NCBI RefSeq assembly: GCF_016924755.1
Contig: NZ_JAFFJX010000004.1
Location: 310,001-374,000, forward strand
DNA length: 64,000 bases
Source: Longitalea arenae
GTDB taxonomy: Bacteria > Bacteroidota > Bacteroidia > Chitinophagales > Chitinophagaceae
Reading direction: 5' to 3'
How positions within the stretch are numbered: the first letter of the stretch is position 1; every line of letters begins with the position of its first letter. The position numbers and the translations under genes are program-made. The notes under the pieces were generated by a model, which worked only from the letters and a program-made list of their open reading frames with translations, was not told the origin of the DNA and made no database searches. This document shows, in pieces, positions 24,463 to 33,470 of the stretch.

Positions 24463-26799
24463 ATGAAAACCGTTTTTTGTAAGAAAAACCGGGCCTTCCT
24501 GGTCCTGTTTGTTATTTTATGTATGGCCACGGGCGCTTCCGCCCAATGGGTGGCACAAAACAGTAATAGCGACCAAACGCTGTACGACATTCATTTTGAA
24601 GACGCCAATACCGGCTGGACCGTAGGCGCCAACGGTACCATCAGAAAAACTGTCAATGGCGGCACTACCTGGACCACCCAAACCAGCAATCCAAATCAAC
24701 GATTGAATAGTGTTTTCTTTGTTAGTACAACCCTGGGCTGGATAGCCGGAGATAATGGCACTATTCGCACTACAACCAATGGCGGCACCAGTTGGAGCGC
24801 TTTAACCAGCAATACCGTTGAGGACATTAACAGCATTTTCTTTATTAATACCACCACCGGATGGGCTGTTACTGAAAATGGAGACATTCAAAAGACCACT
24901 AATGGCTCTAGCTGGACAGACCAGAACAGCGGCACCAACGAAGACCTTTTTGATGTATATTTTATTTCTCCCAACACCGGCTGGGCCGTTGGATCCAACG
25001 GCATCATACTAAAGACCAACAATGGCGGCAATACCTGGTTTGAACAAGACAGTGATACCTGGGAAAGGTTAAGAACGGTGTTTTTCGTGGATGCGAATAC
25101 CGGCTGGGTGGCCGGCGACAATGGCACCATTTTAAAAACCACCAATGGCGGCAACACGTGGACGGAACAGAACAGCCCTGCCTACGATGATCTGTACGGC
25201 ATTTGTTTTACCAATGCCACCGATGGCACGGCTGTAGGCCAGAACGGTACAGTGCTGGTAACCGCCAATGGCGGAGCCACCTGGGGAATACAAACCAGCG
25301 GCAGTTCAGCAACATTATACGGACTGTTTTTCGTAAACAACTCCATCGGATGGGCGGTTGGCGCCGATGGTACTATTATTAAAACGGCTAATGCCGGCGG
25401 CCATACCTGGACCGAACAAACCAGTAATACCAACAGGACCTTACGTGATATCTTCTTTGTAACCACTACTACCGGCTGGATGGTTGGTGACGATGGCACC
25501 ATTCGTAAATCAACCAATGGTGGTGTGACCTGGACAGGCCAAAACAGCGGTACCACAGATGATCTGCGGAGCGTATTTTTTATAAATAACAATACGGGGT
25601 ATGCCGTTGGAAGCGATGGCACCATACTTAAAACAACAGACGGTGGTATCAACTGGCAGGATCAGGACAGCGATGTTTCAAACACATTGATGAGCGTACA
25701 TTTCGTCAGCGCTACTACCGGTTGGGCAGTCGGGAACAGCGGCATCATTCTTAAAACTACCAATGGCGGTTTAACATGGAATGAGTTGAACAGTCCCACC
25801 AACCGGGCATTATACGATGTTCAATTTATTAATGCCAACACGGGATTCATTGTCGGCGACCAGGGTGAGATCTATAAGACCAACAATGGCGGCACCAGTT
25901 GGACCGAACTTGATGCAAATACGCAACAGGAATTATATGGAGCCTATTTCCTCGATGCCAATACCGGCTGGGCCGTTGGCGATAATGGAATCATTCGCAA
26001 AACCATTGATGGCGGCGCCCATTGGTCAAACCAAAACAGCGGCACCAATGACCGCCTGAATGAAGTTTTCTTCACCTCAGCCTCCGATGGCTGGGCCGTG
26101 GGCGAAGGCGGTACCATCCTGTATACATCAGATGGGGGCGCTACCTGGCGGGGGCAGGCCGGTTCCACCAGCAGTGAAATCAGAAGCGTGCACTTTGTCA
26201 GCGGTCTTTACGGATGGTCGGTAGGCAATAATGGCGAAGTACAAACCTATATTGCAACCCCATTGCCGGCCAGCTTTTCTTACTTTGACGCGAACAGCAC
26301 TGGCTGCAAGACTGCCCGTTTACAATGGGAAACCAGCAGTGAGCACAACAATAGCCATTTCACTGTGCTCTGGTCAACCAATGGCAATGACTGGCAATCT
26401 GTTGGAACCGTTAAAAGCCATGGTAATGCAAGCGGTACGCGATCTTATTCATTCAACTATGCCGGATTGACCCGCGGGACCAATTATTTCAGACTCCAGC
26501 AGGTAGATAATGATGGCCGCAGTGCTTATTCAAAAACTGTCACGGTAAACCAGTCTTGCGCAGTAACCGGTAATGAACTGCAGGTATACCCGAACCCAAC
26601 GCGGGCTACGGTAACCGTACAGGTAAACAGTACATCGCTGATAGGAACATCAGCCCGCCTGGTTAACGGGCAGGGCCACGTACTGCGGCAGTTCACCATC
26701 AAAAACATGAAAGAACAACTGCCACTGACAGGTTTGCCTGCCGGTACTTATTTTGTGATCACGGCCGATAAACAGTCGGTGCGTTTTGTAAAACAGTAG
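24463..26799 (+). CDS. Secreted 14-blade Ycf48-like beta-propeller with T9SS sorting domain
   Basis: A 778-residue exported protein with a signal peptide (residues 1-27, ends ASAQ). Residues ~34-601 contain 13 full and one partial repeat of 41 residues, each of the form S-x(3)-x-L-x-x-[VI]-x-F-[VI]-x(3)-T-G-W-x-V-G-x-x-G-T-I-x-K-T-T-N-G-G-x-T-W. This is the Ycf48/BNR photosystem-assembly-like pattern; 14 blades would make two seven-bladed propellers. A fibronectin-like region follows (LPASFSYFDANSTGCKTARL), then a C-terminal T9SS domain with YPNPTRATVTV and ending RFVKQ. Binding to glycans or proteins at the cell surface is likely; no catalytic residues are evident. Confidence 0.9.
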   Translation: MKTVFCKKNRAFLVLFVILCMATGASAQWVAQNSNSDQTLYDIHFEDANTGWTVGANGTIRKTVNGGTTWTTQTSNPNQRLNSVFFVSTTLGWIAGDNGTIRTTTNGGTSWSALTSNTVEDINSIFFINTTTGWAVTENGDIQKTTNGSSWTDQNSGTNEDLFDVYFISPNTGWAVGSNGIILKTNNGGNTWFEQDSDTWERLRTVFFVDANTGWVAGDNGTILKTTNGGNTWTEQNSPAYDDLYGICFTNATDGTAVGQNGTVLVTANGGATWGIQTSGSSATLYGLFFVNNSIGWAVGADGTIIKTANAGGHTWTEQTSNTNRTLRDIFFVTTTTGWMVGDDGTIRKSTNGGVTWTGQNSGTTDDLRSVFFINNNTGYAVGSDGTILKTTDGGINWQDQDSDVSNTLMSVHFVSATTGWAVGNSGIILKTTNGGLTWNELNSPTNRALYDVQFINANTGFIVGDQGEIYKTNNGGTSWTELDANTQQELYGAYFLDANTGWAVGDNGIIRKTIDGGAHWSNQNSGTNDRLNEVFFTSASDGWAVGEGGTILYTSDGGATWRGQAGSTSSEIRSVHFVSGLYGWSVGNNGEVQTYIATPLPASFSYFDANSTGCKTARLQWETSSEHNNSHFTVLWSTNGNDWQSVGTVKSHGNASGTRSYSFNYAGLTRGTNYFRLQQVDNDGRSAYSKTVTVNQSCAVTGNELQVYPNPTRATVTVQVNSTSLIGTSARLVNGQGHVLRQFTIKNMKEQLPLTGLPAGTYFVITADKQSVRFVKQ

Positions 26800-26812
26800 G
26801 CAGAATGCGGAA

Positions 26813-26846
26813 GCGGAATGCGGAAGCGGAACGCCGAAGCGGAACG
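26813..26846. repeat. GAATGCGGAAGCG-type tandem repeat
   Basis: Three to four copies of GAAGCGGAA(T/C)GC(C)G lie between the T9SS protein stop and its terminator. It is non-coding. Confidence 0.8.
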
Positions 26847-26857
26847 ATCAATATAGT

Positions 26858-26896
26858 AAAGGTGGCCCCTCGCCTCGGCGGAGGGCCACCTTTTTT
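26858..26896 (+). terminator. Terminator of the Ycf48-like gene
   Basis: AAAGGTGGCCC pairs with GGGCCACCTTT, with an inner CGCC/GGCG pairing, followed by TTTTTT. The A tract on the other side means it could also end transcripts of the minus-strand CAP gene. Confidence 0.92.
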
Positions 26897-26910
26897 CGGA
26901 GGCAGCGACT

Positions 26911-26939
26911 ATGAACTGTGAACTATGAACTGTGAACTG
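26911..26939. repeat. (A)TGAACT(G/A)TGAACT repeat
   Basis: Four copies of a seven-base unit (ATGAACT, GTGAACT) lie just past the CAP gene stop. Confidence 0.8.
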
Positions 26940-26940
26940 A

Positions 26941-27417
26941 TTAGTGACTGCCAAACTCCTGCACCCAATGGCTATTCGCCCTGGCAGCGCCCATGTCGGT
27001 ATGCGAACCATCCATCATGGCTTTACAATGGCTTTCGCTTTGTTGCCAGGCCTCCATTACCATTTCGGGTGACGTAAAGCCTTTGGCAATATTTTCCGTC
27101 ACAAAATGGCCGGTATAACCTGTTATGATCGCGCGTTGGATAGGTGATGAACCGCCCGGTGAAATATGGCTGAAGTAACTATTTGCTTCCATATCGCGGG
27201 CATGCAACAGGGCAGCAGCAGCGAGGGTATCATTCCATTCCAATGCTTTCACCGGCGGCATCCAGGTATCGCCGCAAACACAACCGATGCTTCTGAGCGT
27301 ATTCACCGCAATAAGCAGGCCGGGTGTTGTATTCGCGATAACGGGCGCCTCCTTGCGGCAGGCGGCCATCATAATGATCAGGCAGCACCTGGTGCAGTTT
27401 GTAAAGAAATTGTTCAT
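26941..27417 (-). CDS. CAP-domain (SCP/PR1-like) lipoprotein
   Basis: About 158 residues counted from the ATG at 27417; a frame from 27471 would overlap the GH12 gene. The N-terminus is short and hydrophobic with a lipobox-like CLIIMMAAC, so a lipoprotein is likely. The CAP domain follows: LEWNDTLAAAALLHARDMEA, NSYFSHISPGGSSPIQRAI, then VTENIAKGFTSPEMVMEAWQQSESHCKAMMDGSHTDMGAA, with the conserved His/Glu positions of the CAP cavity. The final WVQEFGSH matches the end of CAP domains. Bacterial CAP proteins are secreted, with ill-defined binding or stress roles. It lies 17 bp downstream of the GH12 gene and is probably cotranscribed. Confidence 0.88.
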   Translation of the reverse strand: MNNFFTNCTRCCLIIMMAACRKEAPVIANTTPGLLIAVNTLRSIGCVCGDTWMPPVKALEWNDTLAAAALLHARDMEANSYFSHISPGGSSPIQRAIITGYTGHFVTENIAKGFTSPEMVMEAWQQSESHCKAMMDGSHTDMGAARANSHWVQEFGSH

Positions 27418-27434
27418 AAATGGACGGGCAGTTA

Positions 27435-28199
27435 TCAATTGAAGCTTACAGAATAACTGTTGGTTGTCCATTGAAGGCCCGAACCATTATTGCCAAAACT
27501 TGAAGTGATCTCATAGCCGAACTGTACATCACCAACAGTGATATTACCAAACCAGCCCTGGTTCCTGATCCAATTGGCAATGGCCCTGATATCGACAGTC
27601 GTGTTGTTGGTTTTGCTGGTGCGCAGGAAAGAATACACATTATTACCGCCATTGTGCCCGCGGAAAACATTCCAGGTGGCGCCGCCTACCGATACATTGG
27701 TGAACACCGGCACCGGGTTGCCCGAGGCATTCCAGTTGTAAGAAATGGGTTTAATGTTTCCTGAGCCATTGCTGTTGCTGGTATAATTCATCCATAGCAT
27801 AATTTCATGCTGGTGGTTGTTGTCCCATACATCGTAGCAGGCCGTCCAGGCGCCGCCCGATGGGGTGCTGATACCGATGCTGCTGGTTAGTGCGTTGAGT
27901 GAACTAAGCACCCGGTTCACATGGCGGGTACTGTTGGGATAGGATTTTATACCTCCGGTGTTGGGATGGTTCGCCCAAATGCCCCAATTGCTGTAGCTAT
28001 TGGCCCAAATGGTTTGTGAACCGGCGCCACTTCCCCAAATATTATTGTAGAGGGTGTAACCGCCGTTCGACCAGGTACCCCATTGGGCGCTGGACGACCA
28101 AACAGCCTCTACCGCCTGTTCGGGCGTGCTGCTGTTCTTTTTACAACAGGTTAAGAAAATGGCAATGAAGGCGAGGGCAATCGTTAGTTTCTGTTTCAT
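27435..28199 (-). CDS. GH12-like endoglucanase/xyloglucanase lipoprotein
   Basis: A 254-residue protein. A lipobox (FIAIFLTCCKK, residues ~12-22) predicts a lipoprotein. The rest matches glycoside hydrolase family 12: YTLYNNIWGSGAGSQTIWAN near the start, the IKSYPNS motif, the nucleophile region HEIMLWMNY (Glu near 118) and the acid/base region VQFGYEITSS (Glu near 231). GH12 enzymes cleave beta-1,4-glucans or xyloglucan with retention. Aromatic and Asn/Ser richness fits a secreted beta-jelly-roll. It is the first gene of a two-gene unit with the CAP lipoprotein. The family call is from motif recognition only. Confidence 0.8.
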   Translation of the reverse strand: MKQKLTIALAFIAIFLTCCKKNSSTPEQAVEAVWSSSAQWGTWSNGGYTLYNNIWGSGAGSQTIWANSYSNWGIWANHPNTGGIKSYPNSTRHVNRVLSSLNALTSSIGISTPSGGAWTACYDVWDNNHQHEIMLWMNYTSNSNGSGNIKPISYNWNASGNPVPVFTNVSVGGATWNVFRGHNGGNNVYSFLRTSKTNNTTVDIRAIANWIRNQGWFGNITVGDVQFGYEITSSFGNNGSGLQWTTNSYSVSFN

Positions 28200-28320
28200 G
28201 ATGATAAAATTTAAGGTCTGTGAATGTACTTAGCACAGACCATAATGAGGGTAGTCGAATGTTTACAAAAAGGGGGGCGAATGTTATATTTGGCTTTTTA
28301 TATAATCATATTGATCGCAC

Positions 28321-29073
28321 ATGGGTTTGTTTGCAACGTACTCTACCACCAGCCTGATCCTCATAGCCTTGTCGGCCTTTATTATCGGGCTTTCCAAAGC
28401 CGGCCTGAAAGGCATTGACATGCTGAATGTTACTATAATGACCATCGTATTTGGCGGAAAAGCATCTACGGGCATCGTGCTGCCCTTATTATGTGCAGCT
28501 GATATTATGGCGGTAAAGTATTATCACCGGCATGCGCAATGGCCGCATGTAATTAAATTAATGCCCTGGATGATCATCGGCATCCTGGTGGGTGTTGTTG
28601 TGGGAAAAGACCTGAATGAAGCTTTATTCAGAAAAATAATGGCCACCATCATTGTGTGTACGGTGCTGATCATGCTGGTGATCGAATTTCGCAAAAGCCT
28701 CGTCATCCCCGATAACAAGTTATTTGTATCCGGGATGGGACTGGTCTCGGGATTTACCACCATGCTGGGCAACCTGGCGGGTGCTTTTTCTAATATTTAT
28801 TTCCTGGCCATGCGTTTGCCCAAAAATGATTTTATTGGAACCGGCGCCTGGATCTTCCTTATTATTAATTTGTTTAAACTACCCTTCCAGGTCTTTTACT
28901 GGAAGAATATAACACTCAGCTCCCTGCTGACCGACCTGGCCCTGGTGCCCTTCCTGATCCTGGGCTTCTGGTGTGGCATAAAACTGGTGGCCGGGATCAA
29001 AGACGATCTCTATCGCCAGGTAGTGATCGTATTAACCCTCATTGGCGCCATTTTTATCTTTTTGAAAAGATAG
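28321..29073 (+). CDS. TauE/SafE family membrane transporter
   Basis: A 250-residue integral membrane protein with about eight hydrophobic segments. The first TauE/SafE repeat starts LIALSAFIIGLSKAGLKG, and the second half repeats the theme with GLVSGFTTMLGNLAGAFSNIYFL. The family exports sulfite, sulfoacetate or related organic anions; the substrate here is unknown. It is a single gene; its stop is five bases from the convergent response-regulator stop at 29079. Confidence 0.9.
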   Translation: MGLFATYSTTSLILIALSAFIIGLSKAGLKGIDMLNVTIMTIVFGGKASTGIVLPLLCAADIMAVKYYHRHAQWPHVIKLMPWMIIGILVGVVVGKDLNEALFRKIMATIIVCTVLIMLVIEFRKSLVIPDNKLFVSGMGLVSGFTTMLGNLAGAFSNIYFLAMRLPKNDFIGTGAWIFLIINLFKLPFQVFYWKNITLSSLLTDLALVPFLILGFWCGIKLVAGIKDDLYRQVVIVLTLIGAIFIFLKR

Positions 29074-29078
29074 GCAGT

Positions 29079-29462
29079 TTATTTGTTCGTTAAACCTTTT
29101 AAAGCCTCGTTCAATTCATCGAAAGAAGCGTCTTTTGATAAAAATCCATCTGCTCCCAGCTGCTGCGCCTTGCTTATATACGCTTTGCTGTTATGCATTG
29201 AGAAGAACAGGATCTTTATATCGGGCCATTGTTTTTTCAGGGCTATGGCGGCCTCAAAACCGTCCATCACCGGCATATTGATGTCAAGCAGGCAAACAGC
29301 CGGCGGCGCCTGCAACTGAGATAATTTATCAAGAAAATCCTTTCCATTTTCTGCCTCCAGTACTACTTTAAATCCGAGTAAATTTAACCGTAAAGTAATA
29401 GCCTGTCGCAACATCGCATGATCGTCTACTACAGCAATTGACACTGGCTGTTCATTTTCCAT
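29079..29462 (-). CDS. Single-domain response regulator (REC only)
   Basis: A 127-residue receiver domain. Acidic pair Asp13-Asp14 (VVDDH), phosphoacceptor Asp60 (LLDINM), Ser in the Thr position (FFSMHNS) and Lys near 110 (LSKDAS) are all intact. The sequence is closest in style to NarL/LuxR-type regulators, but it stops after the receiver, with no DNA-binding domain. It may pass phosphate in a relay or act by protein contact, or be a truncated NarL regulator. No kinase adjoins it. The 520-bp upstream region has no gene. Confidence 0.92.
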   Translation of the reverse strand: MENEQPVSIAVVDDHAMLRQAITLRLNLLGFKVVLEAENGKDFLDKLSQLQAPPAVCLLDINMPVMDGFEAAIALKKQWPDIKILFFSMHNSKAYISKAQQLGADGFLSKDASFDELNEALKGLTNK

Positions 29463-29987
29463 AGCAATTATTCAATAATAATTTATGTAACAAATCTCGC
29501 GCCTTACCATTTGATATTTATCAATGGCCAATAACAGAAACTAATAACATTAAATGAATTAACCTGCAGGAGGGATTAAAAGACCGGCTTGTGGGTGTGT
29601 ACTGCTACCACTACAGCAAACCTTGATCAGTTCAGTATTCGAAGGGTGAAAGCGAACAGCAGAACAGCCAACACCTAAGGCAATTGGGTATTATGCGGTA
29701 TTCGCTGCAGGTTGCATGACAAAATAATTTAATAATGATGAGACTAACAAATATGGACGTGTGAAAAGGTCAAATTCTGCCAGTTTTTTTAATTGATAAA
29801 TACTTTTATTTAGTGGCCCTATTTTGTGGTTGTTTAAAATCAATAGTTATTGCTGATAATGTGATAATGTGATAATGAGATAATGTGATAATGACAATAG
29901 GCAATAGACAATGGGTAATACGCAATTGGCAATAGACAGAATACAGTGGGTATAGGTATTAGAGTTGCCCTATTGCCCATTGTTTCG
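29463..29987. other. Intergenic region with GATAATGT and CAATAG repeats
   Basis: About 525 bp. Positions 29854-29892 hold five copies of GATAATG(T/A), and 29895-29938 hold CAATAG(G/A)CAAT-type words. The first half should contain the response-regulator promoter. No RNA gene or terminator was recognised. Confidence 0.6.
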
Positions 29988-31463
29988 CTAGATTTTCTTT
30001 AATAGTGAATGCATGATCTCCACACAAGTGGCCAACTCTTCCGGTGTGCTGGATGCAAACCCAAGCCTGGTGGCATTCAGAACAGGTGATACTTCATCAT
30101 TTCTGAATCCCGGAGAAAAAAACAACTCATGCTGAAGGGCTTTCTGTGAAAGCGCAGCCAGATCGATGGCCGGATCAAAATGCGTCCAAACGGCCATACC
30201 GCCCACCGGCACCTGAAACTGCACGTAGTCGCTCAGGTGGCTGCTCATTAATTCGCAAAAATAATCGCGCCGTTGCCGGTAGGTGCGCATGGCTTTGCGC
30301 AGGTAGCGCTGAATGATCCCATGCTGCAACAGTTCAGCAATAGCGTTCTCAAGCATATTATCGCCCTGGCGGTCGATGATACGGCGCAATTGTCCGAGGT
30401 GGCGGATCACATTTTCGGAAGCCACCAGGTAGCCTACTCGAAAAGCCGGGGAAATTGATTTGGTGAAAGAACCGCAATACAGCACCATGCCCGCCTTATC
30501 GGCGCTGGCCAGCGGCAGCAGCGGTTTACTCAGGTAATGGAAATCGTAATCATAATCATCTTCAAAAATGATAAAGCCGTATTGTTCAGCCAGTCTCAAC
30601 AATTCAATACGCCGGTCGGCCCGCAAGGCGGTAGTCGTAGGATAAAAATGATGCGAGGTAACATATACGATGCGCACCTTTTGTTTACGGCAAATGGCTG
30701 CCAGCGCTTCAACCACAATACCATGTTCATCCACCGGGATCTTTAGAAGCCGGGTACCTGCCTGTAAAAAATTCATATTGGCGCCGTTATAATTCAGCTC
30801 ACCTACTACAGCAATATCGCCCGGTTGCAAAAAAGCGGTACAGGAAAGATACAATCCCATTACGGTGCCGCGGGTTATCAAAATATTCTCAGCGGTGACC
30901 TTTAAACCCCTTGTATCATTCAGATAAGAAGCAAGCACCTGCCGGAGCCATAAAGACCCCAATGTATCGCCATAGCCTAAACGCACATACGGATTGCCGG
31001 TAATGAGCTGACTTCTGTACGCGCGCGCCAGCTCTTCCAGGGGCGCCAGCCGCGAATCGGGAAATCCATCATCGAGGTGATACTTATGCTTCGACAGCAT
31101 GGTCGGCTTATCGAGGTGCGGTGCGGCTTCAAATTCAAAACCTGCGGTATGTGCCGGGTTAAAAGATTTAACGGTTCCGTTGAGCAAACTGCGCGGATGG
31201 ATTTCCGGCAAATGTTTGGCCACATAGGTGCCACTACCGGTACGGCTTTCTAGCCAGCCCTGGGCCAGCAGTTCATCATATGCCTGGATAACTGTTTTGC
31301 GGTGCACCTGTAACCAGTCGGCCATCTGCCGGGTGCTGGGAAGGCGATGCCCCGCCTGCAAATTACCTTCCTTAATGAACAACATCAATTGATTGGCAAT
31401 CTGCAGGTATACAGGTTGCGTGCTGTTTTTATCTATCGAAATAAGGGTCGAAAGTGCCTGCAT
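29988..31463 (-). CDS. MocR/PdxR-type regulator (GntR HTH fused to aminotransferase)
   Basis: A 491-residue fusion. Residues ~15-80 are a GntR winged helix (YLQIANQLMLFIKEGNLQAGHRLPSTRQMADWLQVHRKTVIQAYDEL). From ~110 to the end is a fold-type I aminotransferase domain with the PLP lysine in YCGSFTKSISPAFRVGYL and the EDDYDYDFHY motif. MocR proteins bind PLP and often control vitamin B6 or amino-acid genes. It is divergent from a PNPOx-like flavoprotein at 31548, with an 84-bp shared promoter region, so that gene is the likely target. ATACAA words occur twice in the gap and might be part of operators; that is speculation. Confidence 0.95.
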   Translation of the reverse strand: MQALSTLISIDKNSTQPVYLQIANQLMLFIKEGNLQAGHRLPSTRQMADWLQVHRKTVIQAYDELLAQGWLESRTGSGTYVAKHLPEIHPRSLLNGTVKSFNPAHTAGFEFEAAPHLDKPTMLSKHKYHLDDGFPDSRLAPLEELARAYRSQLITGNPYVRLGYGDTLGSLWLRQVLASYLNDTRGLKVTAENILITRGTVMGLYLSCTAFLQPGDIAVVGELNYNGANMNFLQAGTRLLKIPVDEHGIVVEALAAICRKQKVRIVYVTSHHFYPTTTALRADRRIELLRLAEQYGFIIFEDDYDYDFHYLSKPLLPLASADKAGMVLYCGSFTKSISPAFRVGYLVASENVIRHLGQLRRIIDRQGDNMLENAIAELLQHGIIQRYLRKAMRTYRQRRDYFCELMSSHLSDYVQFQVPVGGMAVWTHFDPAIDLAALSQKALQHELFFSPGFRNDEVSPVLNATRLGFASSTPEELATCVEIMHSLLKKI

Positions 31464-31547
31464 GGTAAAACTGGACTACTTACTTTATACAAACCGGATG
31501 ATTACACCCATCCAATAAAGATACAATTTTGTAAAAAACCAAGCAGC

Positions 31548-32237
31548 ATGGCACCAAAATCACATCTAATTCCGAGCCGCTCAGCTAAAAAAGCGCACTA
31601 CGATAAAGAAACGATCTATTCCATTTTAGACGAGGCGCTTTTCTGTACAATCAGCTACGTATTTGAAAACAAACCATTTTCCATTCCTACCGCTTTTGTA
31701 CGTCATGAAGATAAATTGTATATCCATGGGTCAGTGGGTAGTCATTTTATTTGGGAACTGGAAAAAGGCATTCCGGTTTGTATTTCAGTTACCCTGCTTG
31801 ATGCACTCGTGGTGGCCAAATCGGCATTCTCCCATTCAGTGAATTACCGGTCGGTGGTCTTATTTGCACAAGGCGAAAAAATCGAGGAGCCGGGTTTAAA
31901 ATGGAGTGCACTGGAATGGTTAACCAATAAAATAGTGCCGGACAGCTGGAATTACCTGCGGCCAATGAAAGAAAATGAAGTGCGTAAAACAACGGTTTTG
32001 GCGTTCAATATTGATGAGGCTTCTGCTAAAATACGTACCGGCATGCCGAACGATGAAGAAGAAGACAAAGCGCTGCCAATTTGGTCAGGCATTATTCCCA
32101 TCGAGACCTGCCGCCGCGATCCAATGCCCGATGAGCTTAGCCGTGACATACCGCTGCCCGCCCATTTAATGCCTTCTGCTGAGCGCAACCAGAAGATCGA
32201 TGGGTTCATAGATGCCTGGTTCAACAGCAATAGCTAA
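31548..32237 (+). CDS. Pyridoxamine 5'-phosphate oxidase-like flavoprotein
   Basis: 229 residues counted from the ATG at 31548. The frame is open back to 31347, but that would overlap the MocR gene, and APKSHLIPSRSAKKAHYDKE is the usual family start. Residues ~20-160 form the FMN-binding split barrel: IYSILDEALFCTISYVFENK, IPTAFVRHEDKLYIHGSVGS, and the HSVNYRSVVLFAQGEKI strand. The remaining part is a C-terminal extension. Members are FMN- or F420-type reductases/oxidases; the substrate is unknown. The divergent MocR neighbour suggests a link to vitamin B6 or amine metabolism. Confidence 0.88.
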   Translation: MAPKSHLIPSRSAKKAHYDKETIYSILDEALFCTISYVFENKPFSIPTAFVRHEDKLYIHGSVGSHFIWELEKGIPVCISVTLLDALVVAKSAFSHSVNYRSVVLFAQGEKIEEPGLKWSALEWLTNKIVPDSWNYLRPMKENEVRKTTVLAFNIDEASAKIRTGMPNDEEEDKALPIWSGIIPIETCRRDPMPDELSRDIPLPAHLMPSAERNQKIDGFIDAWFNSNS

Positions 32238-32314
32238 TCGAGTTTGTGCAAATCAGCAGCTTACCTGCAGTGGTTGTTTCCGTGTTACCGGTAAATGGCT
32301 GTCAGTATTGAGGG

Positions 32315-33388
32315 TTATTTCACTTTATCGGTGATCGGTCTTGCAGGCTTCTCCACTGGTGTGGCAGTAGATAGGGGTATATCCTTTCTTTGCCGGTACA
32401 GCAGGTTGCCATAAACAAACATGGCAATGGCTACGATGGCAATGAGCACACTCCATTTTTTATTGCTGTTATCCAGCGAATGTTTGCTTTCATTGTAGGT
32501 ATCTACCGTCAATAATTGTTCACCGTTCAGGGTAAGACTATAGGTATAAATAGTAGCCCATTGAAAATGCTTTTCAAAATAACCGGGCACTTCGGTCTTC
32601 GTGATCTTAACGCCGTACTCATGTTTAAGAATAGACAATTCAACCGGCGTGCCGCGGCCTGCGCCCTGCAGTTGTTTCAGGGGAAGCGCATTATACCCTA
32701 CCCCATCGATATGAAAATTGATACCGGGGTATTCCAGTAAATACAACTGCATAGAGCCATAGGGATTCCTGTTAGAAGGCGTCTTGATCTCCGGTGGCAT
32801 ACTGAGGTGGCCGGTCAATGTGATCAGTTTGCTGCCGTCTACGGAGAATTCCGGTGAAATAACCGACTTGATCGTAAAGCCCAACAGGAATGCGCCGGCG
32901 ATCATCAGCACCACACCCGTTCCCCGGTTCTCGAAGCGGGAATGGCGGGTGATGGGCAGATCGAATTTCCGCCTGATCTTCCATTTCTGCAACTGTAAGA
33001 TCAGTTCCTCGTGATTGTTGATCAGCGGTTCGGGCAACACCACATCTTCACCGCTTGTTTTAAGAATGATGTAATTGATCTGTTTCCGGGTGGTAACGCC
33101 AAAAGCGGCAATTTCCGACCTATTGATAAAACGGGAAGTAAAACGCCATTTTACTTTCAGCTGATCTTCGAAAATGTCAACCGCTTTAAAACCCTGCATG
33201 GTGACCAGCAATATAAAAAAGAAAAACAGGCTGAGGCTGGTGGCGGCCACCAGCACATCAACCTGTACATACCTATACGCAAATGCGTGTTGAAAAATAT
33301 AGAACGAAATAACCGACATCATGGCAAACAGGATCAGGATCAATAGCCATTGCCGGTTGTTGAACTTTCCTTTTGATATAAGGGCCAT
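32315..33388 (-). CDS. Multi-pass membrane protein with PH-like domain, function unknown
   Basis: A 357-residue protein. Hydrophobic segments lie at residues ~12-32, ~40-64, ~156-176 and ~305-323. Between the second and third is a bacterial PH-like segment (VDIFEDQLKVKWRFTSRFINRSEI). A large extracytoplasmic loop follows the third segment, and the C-terminus is proline-rich and cytosolic. I do not recognise a named family. It is a single gene between a convergent flavoprotein and the GH18-like gene. Confidence 0.75.
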   Translation of the reverse strand: MALISKGKFNNRQWLLILILFAMMSVISFYIFQHAFAYRYVQVDVLVAATSLSLFFFFILLVTMQGFKAVDIFEDQLKVKWRFTSRFINRSEIAAFGVTTRKQINYIILKTSGEDVVLPEPLINNHEELILQLQKWKIRRKFDLPITRHSRFENRGTGVVLMIAGAFLLGFTIKSVISPEFSVDGSKLITLTGHLSMPPEIKTPSNRNPYGSMQLYLLEYPGINFHIDGVGYNALPLKQLQGAGRGTPVELSILKHEYGVKITKTEVPGYFEKHFQWATIYTYSLTLNGEQLLTVDTYNESKHSLDNSNKKWSVLIAIVAIAMFVYGNLLYRQRKDIPLSTATPVEKPARPITDKVK

Positions 33389-33470
33389 GGTCCTAATGTA
33401 CTTTATCTCCCGCGTTTTCTCTAGGAAAGACAGAAAAATGTTGTTGCGGTGGGGATAAAATACCTGCTAC

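Noticed and set aside
25182..25652. 156-codon minus ORF inside the Ycf48-like gene
   Set aside because: It is a shadow produced by the 41-residue repeats.
31347..31547. N-terminal extension of the PNPOx-like gene
   Set aside because: It would overlap the MocR coding region and does not resemble the family; the ATG at 31548 fits.
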